Assembly: GCF_004353505.1 (NCBI RefSeq)
Contig: NZ_SMNQ01000002.1
Coordinates: 62,001-126,000 of the forward strand
Direction: 5' to 3'
Length of the DNA stretch: 64,000 nucleotides
DNA from: Streptomyces sp. WAC05374
GTDB lineage: Bacteria > Actinomycetota > Actinomycetes > Streptomycetales > Streptomycetaceae
In this document: positions 19,322 through 27,431 of the stretch, piece by piece
Numbering within the stretch: position 1 is the stretch's first letter
Layout of the letters: each line of letters begins with the position of its first letter
Made by a program: the position numbers and the translations under genes
The notes under the pieces: model-generated
Database searches by the model: none
What the model saw: only the letters and a program-made list of their open reading frames with translations
Told to the model about the DNA's origin: nothing

Positions 19322-20143
19322 CTACTCCTTCTCGGTGGGCCAGGTGATCCAGGCGGCGGGGACGGGCTCCTCCAGCCGCCGTACGTCCCGGGCCGCCGCC
19401 ACTCCGCGCTCGCGGAGGCCCGCCGCGACCAGCCGCGCCAGCTCGATGGCGCCACGCGGCCGGAAGTGGGTGTTGTCCTGCTCGCCGTCCGGGTGGTGGG
19501 GCGACTCCCCGGGCGCGAGCCACAGGAAGTACGCCTTCGACGGTTCGGGCCCGAGCCTCTGCCACTCGGCGAGCGACGCCGCCTGGACGTCCACGAGCGG
19601 TACGCCCTCCTCGGCGGCCAGCGCCCGCATGGCGGCCGGGTACTCCCCGTGCGTCGGCACGGCGTGGCCCCCGGCGTCGAACCTCCGCCGCTCGACGGGC
19701 GTCAGCAGCACGGGCGTGGCCCCGCGCGCCCGCGCCCCGGTCACGTACCGGCGCAGGTGCTCGCGGTAGGTCGTCCAGGGCTCGGTGTGCCGGGCGGGAT
19801 CGGCGGCCTTCTGGTCGTTGTGCCCGAACTGCACGAGCACCAGGTCGTGGGGGCGGACGCCCGCGAGAAGCGTGTCGAGGCGCCCCTCGTCGACGAAGCT
19901 CTTCGAACTGCGTCCGTTGACCGCCTGGTTGGCCACCGCCAGACGGGGGCCGAGGAAGAAGGGCAGGGCCATGCCCCACCCCGTCTCGGGCGCCGCGTCC
20001 GCGTACTTCCGGGCGGCGGTGGAGTCACCGGCGATCCACACCGTCCGGGCGTGCGGCCGCGCGCCGGCGGTAGCCGCGCTCGCGTGCGCCAGGGGAAGAC
20101 CGGCGGCCAGGGCGGCCACGGTCCGTCTGCGGCTCAGGGACAT
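19322..20143 (-). CDS. Secreted rhamnogalacturonan acetylesterase-like SGNH hydrolase
   Basis: 273 residues from the ATG at 20143, preceded by GAGAGGT. A twin-arginine-like signal sequence (SLSRRRTVAALAAGLPLAHA) suggests Tat export. The SGNH signature is complete: block I VWIAGDSTAARK with the nucleophile Ser, block II with Gly in NQAVNGRSSKSF, block III with Asn in VQFGHNDQK, and block V with D-x-x-H in EQDNTHFRP. The order matches the rhamnogalacturonan acetylesterase family (CE12), which removes acetyl groups from pectin side regions. It is followed directly by pectate lyase. Confidence 0.88.
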   Translation of the reverse strand: MSLSRRRTVAALAAGLPLAHASAATAGARPHARTVWIAGDSTAARKYADAAPETGWGMALPFFLGPRLAVANQAVNGRSSKSFVDEGRLDTLLAGVRPHDLVLVQFGHNDQKAADPARHTEPWTTYREHLRRYVTGARARGATPVLLTPVERRRFDAGGHAVPTHGEYPAAMRALAAEEGVPLVDVQAASLAEWQRLGPEPSKAYFLWLAPGESPHHPDGEQDNTHFRPRGAIELARLVAAGLRERGVAAARDVRRLEEPVPAAWITWPTEKE

Positions 20144-20180
20144 GAGAGACCTCTCGTACGAAGGGGAGGACGGCATCCCG

Positions 20181-20300
20181 CCGGGGCGGGGGCCAGACGG
20201 AAGGCGGGGGCCGCCCCGGCGGAGGGCGGGGGCCAGACGGAGGGCGGGCCCTGCCTCGGCGGCGGGCGGGGGCCAGACGGAAGGCGGGGGCCCGGCGGAG
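20181..20300 (+). repeat. 40-bp tandem repeat, three copies
   Basis: The sequence GCGGGGGCCAGACGGA recurs at 20186, 20226 and 20266, exactly 40 bp apart, within three imperfect 40-bp units. The array lies in the 227-bp gap between the solute-binding protein gene and the acetylesterase gene. On the transcribed strand it is C-rich and can fold into several hairpins, so it may limit read-through or stabilise the upstream mRNA. Nothing else is seen in this gap. Confidence 0.85.
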
Positions 20301-20370
20301 GGCGGGCCCCTGCCCGCCGGCGGTGGCCGCACGGCGGGTGGGGGCACCGGCCCCTGGGGCCGGGCCGGGG

Positions 20371-21714
20371 TCAGGACGCGTTCCGCTCCTTCCACTCCGC
20401 CTGCGCCGCGTTGAGCTGCTCGGCGAGCGTGTCGGCGAACTCCTTCGCCGACATCGAGCCCAGCAGCACCTTCTGGAAGTTGGGCTCGTTGTCCGCCTTG
20501 CTGATCTTGTTCCAGTCGGGCAGGTAGTACGGCAGTTCCACGATCGTGGTGGAGCCGTCCGTCAGCGCCTTCGCGCCCAGCCGGGTGGCCTCGGCATCCT
20601 TCATCCACGGGTCGGCCGCCGCCTCCGTGTTCGCCGGGATGGCGCCCGCCGACTCGTTCCACTTGCTGTTGGACTCGTGCGAGACGGCGAACTCGATGAA
20701 CTTCCAGGCGGCGGCCTTGTTCTTGCTGCTCCTGAACAGCCCCAGCCCGTCGACCGGGTTGGACACCTGCACCCGCGTGCCGCCGTCGCCGGTCGGGTTC
20801 GGGATTCCGGCGAACTTGTCCTTGCCGAGGGCCTTCACATGGTCGGTGTACGAGCCGAGGTTGTGGCTCAGCATGCCGATGGTGCCGGTGTCGAACTGGG
20901 CGACCATCTTCTTGAAGTCGTTGTTGACGTCCGCCTCGGGCGTCGTCGTCCTGTACAGCCCGACGTACTTCTCCAGCGCCGCCACGTTCTTCGGGTCGTT
21001 GACCGTGGTCCTGTCACCGTCCCAGAAGGAGGTGATCCCCGACTGCCCGTACATGGCGTCCAGTGCCTGCGCGATGGAGCCCGCGCCGCCCCGGATGGTG
21101 TATCCGAACCGGTTCTTCCCGACGTCGGTCAGCTCCGCGGCCGCCTCGTAGAACTTCGCCCAGGTCGTCGGAGGCTCCAGGCCCGCCGCCTTGAACAGGT
21201 CCGTGCGGTAGTAGAGCGTTCCGTTGCTGGCCGACGTCGGCACCGAGTACATCTCGTCGCCCCGCCCGCCGGCCGACCTGACCGACGCGACCATGGCGGG
21301 GACGAGCCTGCCCTTGAGGGACGAGCCCTCGATCCGGTCGCCGACCGGCTCCAGGGCGTCCTGCGCGACGATGTTGGCGAGGTACGCGGCGCCGACGCCG
21401 CCGACGTCCGGCAGGCCGCCGCCCGCGATGGCGGTGTCGTACTTGGACTGCACGTCCTCGCTGGGGATCGGGACGTAGGTGACCTTGATGCCGGGGTTCT
21501 CGGCCTCGAAGTCCTTGATGATCTCCTGCCAGACGGCGGTGCGGACACCGCCGTTGTTGTCCCAGAAGGTGATGGTGCCCTTGCCGGAACCCTCCTCGCC
21601 CGCGGCGGTGGTGCCGTCGTCGCCGCACGCGGTGGCGGTGAGGGCGAGCACGGCGGCCAGGGACGCGGCGGTGACGGCGGTACGGCGACGTCTGCGGGGC
21701 TTCAGGTTTTCCAT
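20371..21714 (-). CDS. ABC transporter sugar-binding lipoprotein
   Basis: 447 residues. A signal peptide ends in the lipobox LTATAC, so the protein is lipid-anchored at the outer face of the membrane. The rest is a family 1 extracellular solute-binding protein: GTITFWDNNGGVRTAVWQEI, FEAENPGIKVTYVPIP, and the hinge-region FIEFAVSHESNSKWNESAG. It should deliver an oligosaccharide, here probably from pectin, to the MalF/MalG permeases at 26.5-28.4 kb. Five enzyme genes separate it from those permeases. It lies 12 bp after the pectinesterase gene. Confidence 0.92.
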   Translation of the reverse strand: MENLKPRRRRRTAVTAASLAAVLALTATACGDDGTTAAGEEGSGKGTITFWDNNGGVRTAVWQEIIKDFEAENPGIKVTYVPIPSEDVQSKYDTAIAGGGLPDVGGVGAAYLANIVAQDALEPVGDRIEGSSLKGRLVPAMVASVRSAGGRGDEMYSVPTSASNGTLYYRTDLFKAAGLEPPTTWAKFYEAAAELTDVGKNRFGYTIRGGAGSIAQALDAMYGQSGITSFWDGDRTTVNDPKNVAALEKYVGLYRTTTPEADVNNDFKKMVAQFDTGTIGMLSHNLGSYTDHVKALGKDKFAGIPNPTGDGGTRVQVSNPVDGLGLFRSSKNKAAAWKFIEFAVSHESNSKWNESAGAIPANTEAAADPWMKDAEATRLGAKALTDGSTTIVELPYYLPDWNKISKADNEPNFQKVLLGSMSAKEFADTLAEQLNAAQAEWKERNAS

Positions 21715-21726
21715 GGTCGGCTCTCT

Positions 21727-23007
21727 CTATCGGTTCGTGCGGAAGCGGTGCGGGGCCCAGCCGTCCCGGCCCGCGAGGTAGTCGGCGACCTCGTGGCGGG
21801 CGGCGTCGGCGTCGGACATCTGCGGGCGGTCGGCGGTGACGGCGGCACCCGGGCCGTAGGTGCGGTACTCGGCGAACCGGGCGTCCTTCCACGAGAAGCC
21901 GCCCATGTCGGTCCACGGCGACGCCTTGATCGCGGCGGGCAGCTCGGTCTCGCGGACGAGCACCTGCCCGACGGCGTCCGGGTTGCCGCCCGGGTGCCAG
22001 GGCCGGCCGAGGTGGAAGGTGCCGGCCGGGGCGTCGCTGACGATCCGGGACCGGGTGATCAGGAAGCCGTACGGGTTGTCCTTCCAGGTGCTGGCGGCGG
22101 TGACGTACCCGTTGTTGGTGGTGGAGCCGCGGCTGAGCGCCCGGATCAGGGAGCGTTCGACGACGGTCGTCGCCCGGCCGTAGAGGAAGTCGACGTCACC
22201 CTCGATGTACGAGTCGCGGATGTAGACCCGGCTGATGGCGTCGAGGCGGGGGCTGTCCGTCATCAGGGTGTCCTGGTTGCCCTTGAAGGCGGTGTTCTCG
22301 AAGACGATCCGGTCGCCCGTCGTCTTCATCGCCGGTGCCTGCTCGGCGTCGAGCTCGACCGCCGCCTCGTCGAAGTCGTTGACGAAGGTGAGGTTGCGGA
22401 CGGAGACGTCGGACGCGGCGATCAGGACGGTCGCGCTGCCGGAGGAGCCCCCGTACGCGTTGGGCGTGTCGTGCACGATCACGGTGTCCGCCCGGTCGCG
22501 TCCCGTGCCCACCAGGGCGATCCGGGGCTTGTCCGCGGGGACGCGGACCTTCTCGCGGTACGTCCCGGGCGCGATCCGGACCGTCACGGGCCCGTCGTTG
22601 CCCGCCGGGACGGCGTCCACGGCCGACTGCACGGTGGGGTACGCGGCGGGCACGTCGAGCACGGTGGCGGTGCCGATCGCCTCCTGCGGCCCGGCGAACC
22701 GCTTCACGGGCCCGGCGGCGGCGTCGGCCTGGTCGGGGTGCTGGACGCCGTCGTAGCGGTCCCCGGCCGCCGCCCCCGGCGGCACGGGCGGCACGGGCGG
22801 CACGGGCGGCACGGGCGCCGCCCGGGCGGGGGCCAAGGGGGCCGGGGCGGGGGTGCCGGCGGCTTCGGCGGGGGTGCCGGCGGCTTCGGCGGGGGTGCCG
22901 GCGGCTTCGGCGGGGGTCGCCGCGGCGAGCGTGAGGGCGGCGAGGAGCGCGCTGACGGCGGCCGGAACCCGGCGTGGGCGTGGCAAGCGCTTGCTGGATC
23001 GTTGCAT
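21727..23007 (-). CDS. Secreted pectin methylesterase (CE8)
   Basis: 426 residues with a signal peptide (VSALLAALTLAAATPAEA). A low-complexity linker follows, with three copies of AGTPAEA-type sequence and VPPVPPVPPVPP. The catalytic beta-helix starts near residue 115 (YPTVQSAVDAVPAGNDGPV). Active-site segments are GNQDTLM (Gln), EGDVDFLYGRATTVVE (two Asp residues) and HLGRPWHPGG (Arg). It demethylates homogalacturonan outside the cell, which makes it a substrate for the pectate lyase of the same series. The linker DNA consists of 21-bp and 9-bp tandem repeats. Confidence 0.92.
   Translation of the reverse strand: MQRSSKRLPRPRRVPAAVSALLAALTLAAATPAEAAGTPAEAAGTPAEAAGTPAPAPLAPARAAPVPPVPPVPPVPPGAAAGDRYDGVQHPDQADAAAGPVKRFAGPQEAIGTATVLDVPAAYPTVQSAVDAVPAGNDGPVTVRIAPGTYREKVRVPADKPRIALVGTGRDRADTVIVHDTPNAYGGSSGSATVLIAASDVSVRNLTFVNDFDEAAVELDAEQAPAMKTTGDRIVFENTAFKGNQDTLMTDSPRLDAISRVYIRDSYIEGDVDFLYGRATTVVERSLIRALSRGSTTNNGYVTAASTWKDNPYGFLITRSRIVSDAPAGTFHLGRPWHPGGNPDAVGQVLVRETELPAAIKASPWTDMGGFSWKDARFAEYRTYGPGAAVTADRPQMSDADAARHEVADYLAGRDGWAPHRFRTNR
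22781..22816 (-). repeat. 9-bp tandem repeat (4 copies) in pectinesterase linker
   Basis: Four copies of GGCACGGGC (plus strand) follow each other and encode a Pro-Val-Pro-rich stretch in the pectinesterase linker. In-frame changes in copy number would lengthen or shorten the linker. Confidence 0.85.
22852..22914 (-). repeat. 21-bp tandem repeat (3 identical copies) in pectinesterase linker
   Basis: Three perfect 21-bp units, starting at 22852, 22873 and 22894, encode PAEAAGT repeats just after the signal peptide. Identity between copies suggests recent duplication or ongoing slippage. Confidence 0.9.
22983..22994 (-). promoter_or_regulatory. LacI-like palindrome at start of pectinesterase gene
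   Basis: GCAAGCGCTTGC is a perfect 12-bp palindrome inside codons 5-9 of the pectinesterase gene. Its AAGCGCTT core also occurs upstream of the ABC permease gene (28398-28405). LacI-family operators have such CpG-centred symmetry. It may be coincidence within coding DNA. Confidence 0.3.
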
Positions 23008-23035
23008 GGCGGCTCCAGGGGGCTTGAGTCGTGGG

Positions 23036-24577
23036 TCAGTTGACGTGGAAGTCGGTGAACAGGGCCGTTCCGGCGCTCCCCGGTCCCCGGGGCGCCACCG
23101 CGAACAGGCCGAGCAGGGCGCCCACCCAGCGCCAGGGCGTGGCCGCGAAGACCGGGCCCGACGGCACCCAGCCGTGCCCGTCCCCCGTGTCGGCGTGGAA
23201 CCGGCAGCGGGCGCCCGGCGACACCTCGACGCGCAGCCGCACCCGCCCGCCCCCGGAACCCGGCACCACGCGCGCGTGCGCCGCGTCCCGCTCCCGTTCG
23301 GCCACCGCCTCGGCGAACCGGTGGACCAGCCGCAGCCCGCCCTCCGCGTCCCGCTCCAGGCCGATCCACGAGAAGGCGTCACCCAGCACGGCGAGCCCCG
23401 CGCGGGCGCCCGGCTCGGTGGACTCCAGCGCCAGGGACACCCCGGCGGTGAACGTCTCGGCGGGCAGCCGCTGGGTGAGGACGTTCGGCAGCAGGCGCAG
23501 GTCATGGGCGTCGGGCGTCCGTACGCAGGCCAGCCGCAGTCCGTCCCCGGCGTGCTCGACGGCCCACCCGGCGCCCCGGTTGGCCGTCCACTGCCACTGC
23601 CGCCCGTACCGCCCGCCCGGGAAGGCGTCGTCGGTCGCGGGCGCCCCCACCGGCTGCGGCGGGGCGGCCGGTTTGCGGTGGACGGCCACGGGCTCGCCGC
23701 CGTCGCCGAGCACGGGCCAGCCGTCCGCGTCCCAGGCCATCGGCTGGAGGTGGACGACCCTCCCGTAGGCGCCGCGCGCCTGGAAGTGCAGGAACCAGTC
23801 CTCGCCCGCCCGGGTGCGCACCCAGCCGCCCTGGTGGGGGCCGTTGACGCCGGTGGAGCCCTGCGCGAGGACGACCCTCTCCTCGTACGGGCCGAAGAAG
23901 TCCCGCGACCGGAAGGCGCCCTGCCAGCCGGTCTCCACTCCCCCGGCCGGGGCGAAGATCCAGAACCAGCCGCCGTGCCGGTACAGCTTGGGCCCCTCCA
24001 GGGTGAACCAGCCGGGGATGCGGTCGCCGTCGACGACGACCGTGCCCTCGTCGAGGAGGGTGCGGCCGTCCCGGCTCATCCGGTGGCCGGTGAGCCGGTT
24101 CTTCACGCCCGACCGGGACTTGGCCCAGGCGTGCACCAGGTACGCCTCGCCGGTCTCGTCGTCCCACAGGGGGCAGGCGTCGATGAGGCCCTTGCCCGCC
24201 TTCAGCAGGTGGGGCTTGCTCCAGGGGCCGCGGACGTGCTCGGCGTTCACCTGGAAGACCCCGTGATCGGGGTCGCCCCAGAAGATCCAGAAGCGGCCGT
24301 CGGCGTGGCGCAGGGACGGTGCCCACACGCCCCGGTCGTGGCGGGGGGCGGCGAAGTCGGCGGCCGGCTCCAGCTTGTCCAGGGCGTGCCCGATCAGCGA
24401 CCAGTTGACGAGGTCGCGGGAGTGCAGCAGGGGCAGCCCGGGGGCGCGGCCGAAGCTGGAGGCGGTGAGGTAGAAGTCGGCGCCCACGGCGAGGGCGTCG
24501 GGGTCGGACCAGTCGGCGTGCAGGACGGGGTTGCGGTAGGTGCCGTCGCCGAGGTCACCGGTCCGCACCGGGGTCAT
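23036..24577 (-). CDS. Glycoside hydrolase family 43 enzyme (arabinofuranosidase/xylosidase type)
   Basis: 513 residues without a signal peptide, so probably intracellular. The five-bladed propeller at about residues 12-310 has its catalytic base Asp in YRNPVLHADWSDPDAL. The pKa-modulating Asp is in LIDACPLWDDETGEAYLV, and the general acid Glu in WFTLEGPKLYR. The C-terminal 190 residues form the concanavalin-like domain common in GH43 beta-xylosidases. It would trim imported oligosaccharides such as arabinan or xylan side chains. The start overlaps the PmoA-like gene's stop (ATGA). The exact linkage specificity cannot be read from sequence alone. Confidence 0.88.
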   Translation of the reverse strand: MTPVRTGDLGDGTYRNPVLHADWSDPDALAVGADFYLTASSFGRAPGLPLLHSRDLVNWSLIGHALDKLEPAADFAAPRHDRGVWAPSLRHADGRFWIFWGDPDHGVFQVNAEHVRGPWSKPHLLKAGKGLIDACPLWDDETGEAYLVHAWAKSRSGVKNRLTGHRMSRDGRTLLDEGTVVVDGDRIPGWFTLEGPKLYRHGGWFWIFAPAGGVETGWQGAFRSRDFFGPYEERVVLAQGSTGVNGPHQGGWVRTRAGEDWFLHFQARGAYGRVVHLQPMAWDADGWPVLGDGGEPVAVHRKPAAPPQPVGAPATDDAFPGGRYGRQWQWTANRGAGWAVEHAGDGLRLACVRTPDAHDLRLLPNVLTQRLPAETFTAGVSLALESTEPGARAGLAVLGDAFSWIGLERDAEGGLRLVHRFAEAVAERERDAAHARVVPGSGGGRVRLRVEVSPGARCRFHADTGDGHGWVPSGPVFAATPWRWVGALLGLFAVAPRGPGSAGTALFTDFHVN

Positions 24578-25404
24578 GACAGGGCCTTCCGTACGAGGGC
24601 GGCGGCGTCGCCCCGGTCCAGGACGCCGTCGGCGACGACGGTCACCACGCGGCGTACGACGGTGGCCCCGGCCGCGATGTCCAGCCGCTCGTCCCGGGCG
24701 AGGGAGGAGCCGACGCCCGGGTACTGACGGGTGCGGACGAACCAGGGGTCCTTCCGTGTCCGCTCGGTGGCGCCGGCGAACACCAGCGTCCAGGCGGAAC
24801 CGGTCAGGGCGAGCCAGTCGGCCGTGCTGCCGTGCACCGCGTCCTCGCCCTCCGCGTCGGCGGTGAAGACGTCCGGCGGGGCGGCCTCCTTGGGAGCGCG
24901 CCAGAAGAAGCCCCCGTAACCGGCGCCTTGGCGGCCGTTCGTGGCGGGTGACCCCAGGAAGAGACCGCCGGGGCCGGGGTTGGTGAGCGAGAAGGTGAAG
25001 TCCAGTGCCCAGGCGGTGGCGGTCAGGGCGCCGGCGGCGACCGTCCGGCGCTCGCGCAGCAGCTCCCGGCCGCCGGCGCGCCAGGACAGGTCCTCGACGA
25101 AGCCGTCCGGGTCGCGCAGCTTCCAGCCGTCGTGGTGCTGGGTGCCGTGGTTGTCGAGTTCGGTGGGCCCCCAATCGCGCACGTAGGTGCGTCCGCCCCA
25201 GAAGTTGTGGCCGGCCACGTCGGGGACGGCGACCGAGACGCCGAGGTGGTGGAGGTGGTCCTGGGGCCCTTCCTCGGTGACGGGGGTGCCGCCCAGGGTG
25301 GTGACGGGGTGGAGGTAGGGGCGGGGCGACAGGCGGGGTGCGAGGCCGGGCCGGTGGAGGTAGCGGGCGACGGGGCGGCCCGCGCAGCGCAGGAGGAGGT
25401 TCAT
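24574..25404 (-). CDS. PmoA-like protein (DUF6807 family)
   Basis: 276 residues. The His-rich segments PQDHLHHLGVSVAVPDVAGHNFW and HGTQHHDGWKL near residues 48-95 are typical of the family annotated as methane oxygenase PmoA-like, a misnomer unrelated to methane oxidation. The fold is believed to be related to galactose-mutarotase-like beta-sandwiches. It overlaps both neighbours (GH43 by ATGA, MocA-type oxidoreductase by 4 bp). It is therefore co-translated with them and should act on the same sugar. Its biochemical role is not established. Confidence 0.75.
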   Translation of the reverse strand: MNLLLRCAGRPVARYLHRPGLAPRLSPRPYLHPVTTLGGTPVTEEGPQDHLHHLGVSVAVPDVAGHNFWGGRTYVRDWGPTELDNHGTQHHDGWKLRDPDGFVEDLSWRAGGRELLRERRTVAAGALTATAWALDFTFSLTNPGPGGLFLGSPATNGRQGAGYGGFFWRAPKEAAPPDVFTADAEGEDAVHGSTADWLALTGSAWTLVFAGATERTRKDPWFVRTRQYPGVGSSLARDERLDIAAGATVVRRVVTVVADGVLDRGDAAALVRKALS

Positions 25405-26516
25405 GGGGAGCTCTCCAGTTCGGCGAAGAGGGAGAGGGTGCCGGCGCTCGCGCGGACCAGGTCGTCGATGCCCTTGACCACGCGGCGGTTCCCGTCGGCG
25501 TACCAGCTCCCCTCGGGCAGCCGGCGCGGGTCGGGGGCGGTGCGGACGGCTTCCACGAGCCGCATGAAGGCGCCGGTGCGGTGGGGCGGTACGAGCAGGT
25601 CGTCGCCGTCCCGGAGGTGGGCGATCAGGTTCTCCAGCAGGTCCGTGCGGCCGTGGACGGTCTCCACGGGGCCGTGTCCGGCGCGCTGCACCAGGACCCG
25701 GTCCTGCTTGTACCAGAAGGTGATGCGGCCGTGGCTGCCGTGGACGACGGCGTACGGCTCGCCGGGCCGCTCGGCGCAGAGCGTCACGGCGACGGTGACG
25801 GGCGTGCCGCGTGCCGTGGTGATGCGGACGCACGAGGTGTCGTCGGCCTCGATGTCGTTGGCCCGTGCGAGGTCGAGCTCGATGGCGGTCACGTCGTCGG
25901 CGTGGAGGCTGCCGTCGAGGGCGAGGGCGGTGGCCACGGCGTGGGCGAGGGGGTTGGTGAGGACGCCGTCGACCACGTCGGTGCCGTCGTCGAGGCGCCG
26001 TTTCCCGGCCCATGGGGAGCGCCGGAAGTACGCCTCGTCGCGGGCCCATGCTCCGGCGGCCCCGATGCCCCTGACCTCCCCTATGGCGCCGTCGGCGAGG
26101 AGCTCGGCGATGGCGGGCAGGGCGTGGGAGCCGAGCGACTGGAAGCCGATCTGGCAGGCGGTGCCCGCCCGGCCCACTCCGTCGGCCATGCGCCCAAACT
26201 CCCGCCAGGACGGTGCGGGTGGTTTCTCCAGCAGGATGTGCGCGCCGTGCCGGGCGGCGGTGAGGGCGAGCGGGGTGTGGGTGTCGATGGGGGTGCAGAT
26301 CACGGCGGCGTGGGCGCCGGTGTCCGCCAGGAGCGTGGCGAGGTCGGCGGACTGGGCGACGTCGTCGAAGCCGTCGAGTTCCCGGCCGTCGAGCGGGCGG
26401 AGTTCACAGACGCCCGCGAGGCGTACCAGGCCGGCCCGCTGGAGGCGCCGGATGTTGTCCAGGTGCCATCGCCCGTGGCCGCGGGCGCCGGCGAGGACGA
26501 GGGGGATGGGGGTCAT
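25401..26516 (-). CDS. Gfo/Idh/MocA-family oxidoreductase
   Basis: 371 residues. The N-terminal Rossmann domain starts IPLVLAGARGHGRWHLDNI, a degenerate GxGxxG. AAVICTPIDTHTPLALTAARHG and the catalytic-loop motif HILLEKPPAPSW (EKP) are diagnostic of the family. The C-terminal alpha/beta substrate domain contains GVLTNPLAHAVATALAL with a candidate catalytic His. It would reduce or oxidise a sugar or sugar-derived ketone with NAD(P). Its stop region overlaps the PmoA-like gene start, and it follows the MalG gene by 3 bp. The pairing with PmoA-like genes suggests one shared substrate, which is not known. Confidence 0.87.
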   Translation of the reverse strand: MTPIPLVLAGARGHGRWHLDNIRRLQRAGLVRLAGVCELRPLDGRELDGFDDVAQSADLATLLADTGAHAAVICTPIDTHTPLALTAARHGAHILLEKPPAPSWREFGRMADGVGRAGTACQIGFQSLGSHALPAIAELLADGAIGEVRGIGAAGAWARDEAYFRRSPWAGKRRLDDGTDVVDGVLTNPLAHAVATALALDGSLHADDVTAIELDLARANDIEADDTSCVRITTARGTPVTVAVTLCAERPGEPYAVVHGSHGRITFWYKQDRVLVQRAGHGPVETVHGRTDLLENLIAHLRDGDDLLVPPHRTGAFMRLVEAVRTAPDPRRLPEGSWYADGNRRVVKGIDDLVRASAGTLSLFAELESSP

Positions 26517-26519
26517 GGG

Positions 26520-27431
26520 TCAGCCCTTCACCGCGCCGGCGCTGAAGCCGGTGATGAGCCACTTCTGGATGAACGCGAAGACGATCACCACCGGTACGGC
26601 GGCGACGACACCGCCCGCCGCCAGCGCGCCGAGGTCCACGCTGTCGGAGCCGATGAGGGTGTTGAGGCCGACGGGGACGGTCTGCTTGTCCTGCCTGCTC
26701 AGGAACATCAGGGCGAACAGGAAGTGGTTCCAGCTATGGACGAAGGCGAAGGAGCCGACCGCGATCAGCCCGGGCCGCAGCAGCGGCAGGACGACGGCGC
26801 GGAAGGCGCGGAAGCGGGAGCAGCCGTCCACCCAGGCGGCCTCCTCCAGGGAGACCGGCACGTTCTTGATGAAGCCGCTGATCAGGATGATGGACAGGGG
26901 CAGTTGGAAGACCGTCTCGGCGATGATGACGCTGCCCAGGGAGTTGATCATCCGCAGTTCGCGGAAGATCTCGAAGAGCGGCACCAGCATCAGCGCGCCC
27001 GGGATGAACTGGGAGCACAGCAGCGCCAGCATGAAGCCGTTCTTGATCCGGAAGTCGAAGCGGGCGAGCGCGTAACCGCCGGAGAGGGCGATGAGGGTCG
27101 TGGTCACCAGGGTGGCGACGCCGACGAGCATGCTGTTCTGGAAGAAGACCCCGAAGCTGCGCTCGTTCCAGACCTTGTCGAAGTGTTCGAAGGTCAGCGG
27201 CCAGGGCACCAGCGACGTCGAGCCGGCGGGCCGCAGCGCGAACAGCAGCATCCAGTAGAAGGGCACGAGCGTGAAGAGGAGGTACAGCCCGAGCGGGACG
27301 TAGATCTGCCAGCGCGGTACGTCGTCGAAGGCGCGCTCCCGCTCGGGGGTGCGTCGCGTTCCGGAGGGCGGCGGCGGCTGGGGCGCGGGCACGCGCGCGT
27401 GGGTGCCCTTTTCCGCGAGTGCGGCGGTCAT
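26520..27431 (-). CDS. Carbohydrate ABC transporter permease, MalG type
   Basis: 303 residues from the ATG at 27431. Six membrane spans are expected, starting with IYVPLGLYLLFTLVPFYWMLL after a proline-rich cytoplasmic N-terminus. The EAA loop that docks the ATPase is SLEEAAWVDGCSRFRAFRAV followed by VLPLLRPGL. The C-terminus KWLITGFSAGAVKG is typical of MalG-type proteins. It pairs with the MalF-type protein, whose gene overlaps it by ATGA. No ATPase gene is present. In Streptomyces such importers commonly use the shared ATPase MsiK, encoded elsewhere. Confidence 0.93.
   Translation of the reverse strand: MTAALAEKGTHARVPAPQPPPPSGTRRTPERERAFDDVPRWQIYVPLGLYLLFTLVPFYWMLLFALRPAGSTSLVPWPLTFEHFDKVWNERSFGVFFQNSMLVGVATLVTTTLIALSGGYALARFDFRIKNGFMLALLCSQFIPGALMLVPLFEIFRELRMINSLGSVIIAETVFQLPLSIILISGFIKNVPVSLEEAAWVDGCSRFRAFRAVVLPLLRPGLIAVGSFAFVHSWNHFLFALMFLSRQDKQTVPVGLNTLIGSDSVDLGALAAGGVVAAVPVVIVFAFIQKWLITGFSAGAVKG

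Noticed and set aside
17921..20527. Long plus-strand frame opposite pectate lyase and acetylesterase genes
   Set aside because: No recognisable domain; codon bias belongs to the minus-strand genes with complete catalytic motifs.
24574..25404. Methane monooxygenase subunit
   Set aside because: The PmoA-like name is an annotation artefact. The protein has no membrane spans and lies among carbohydrate genes.
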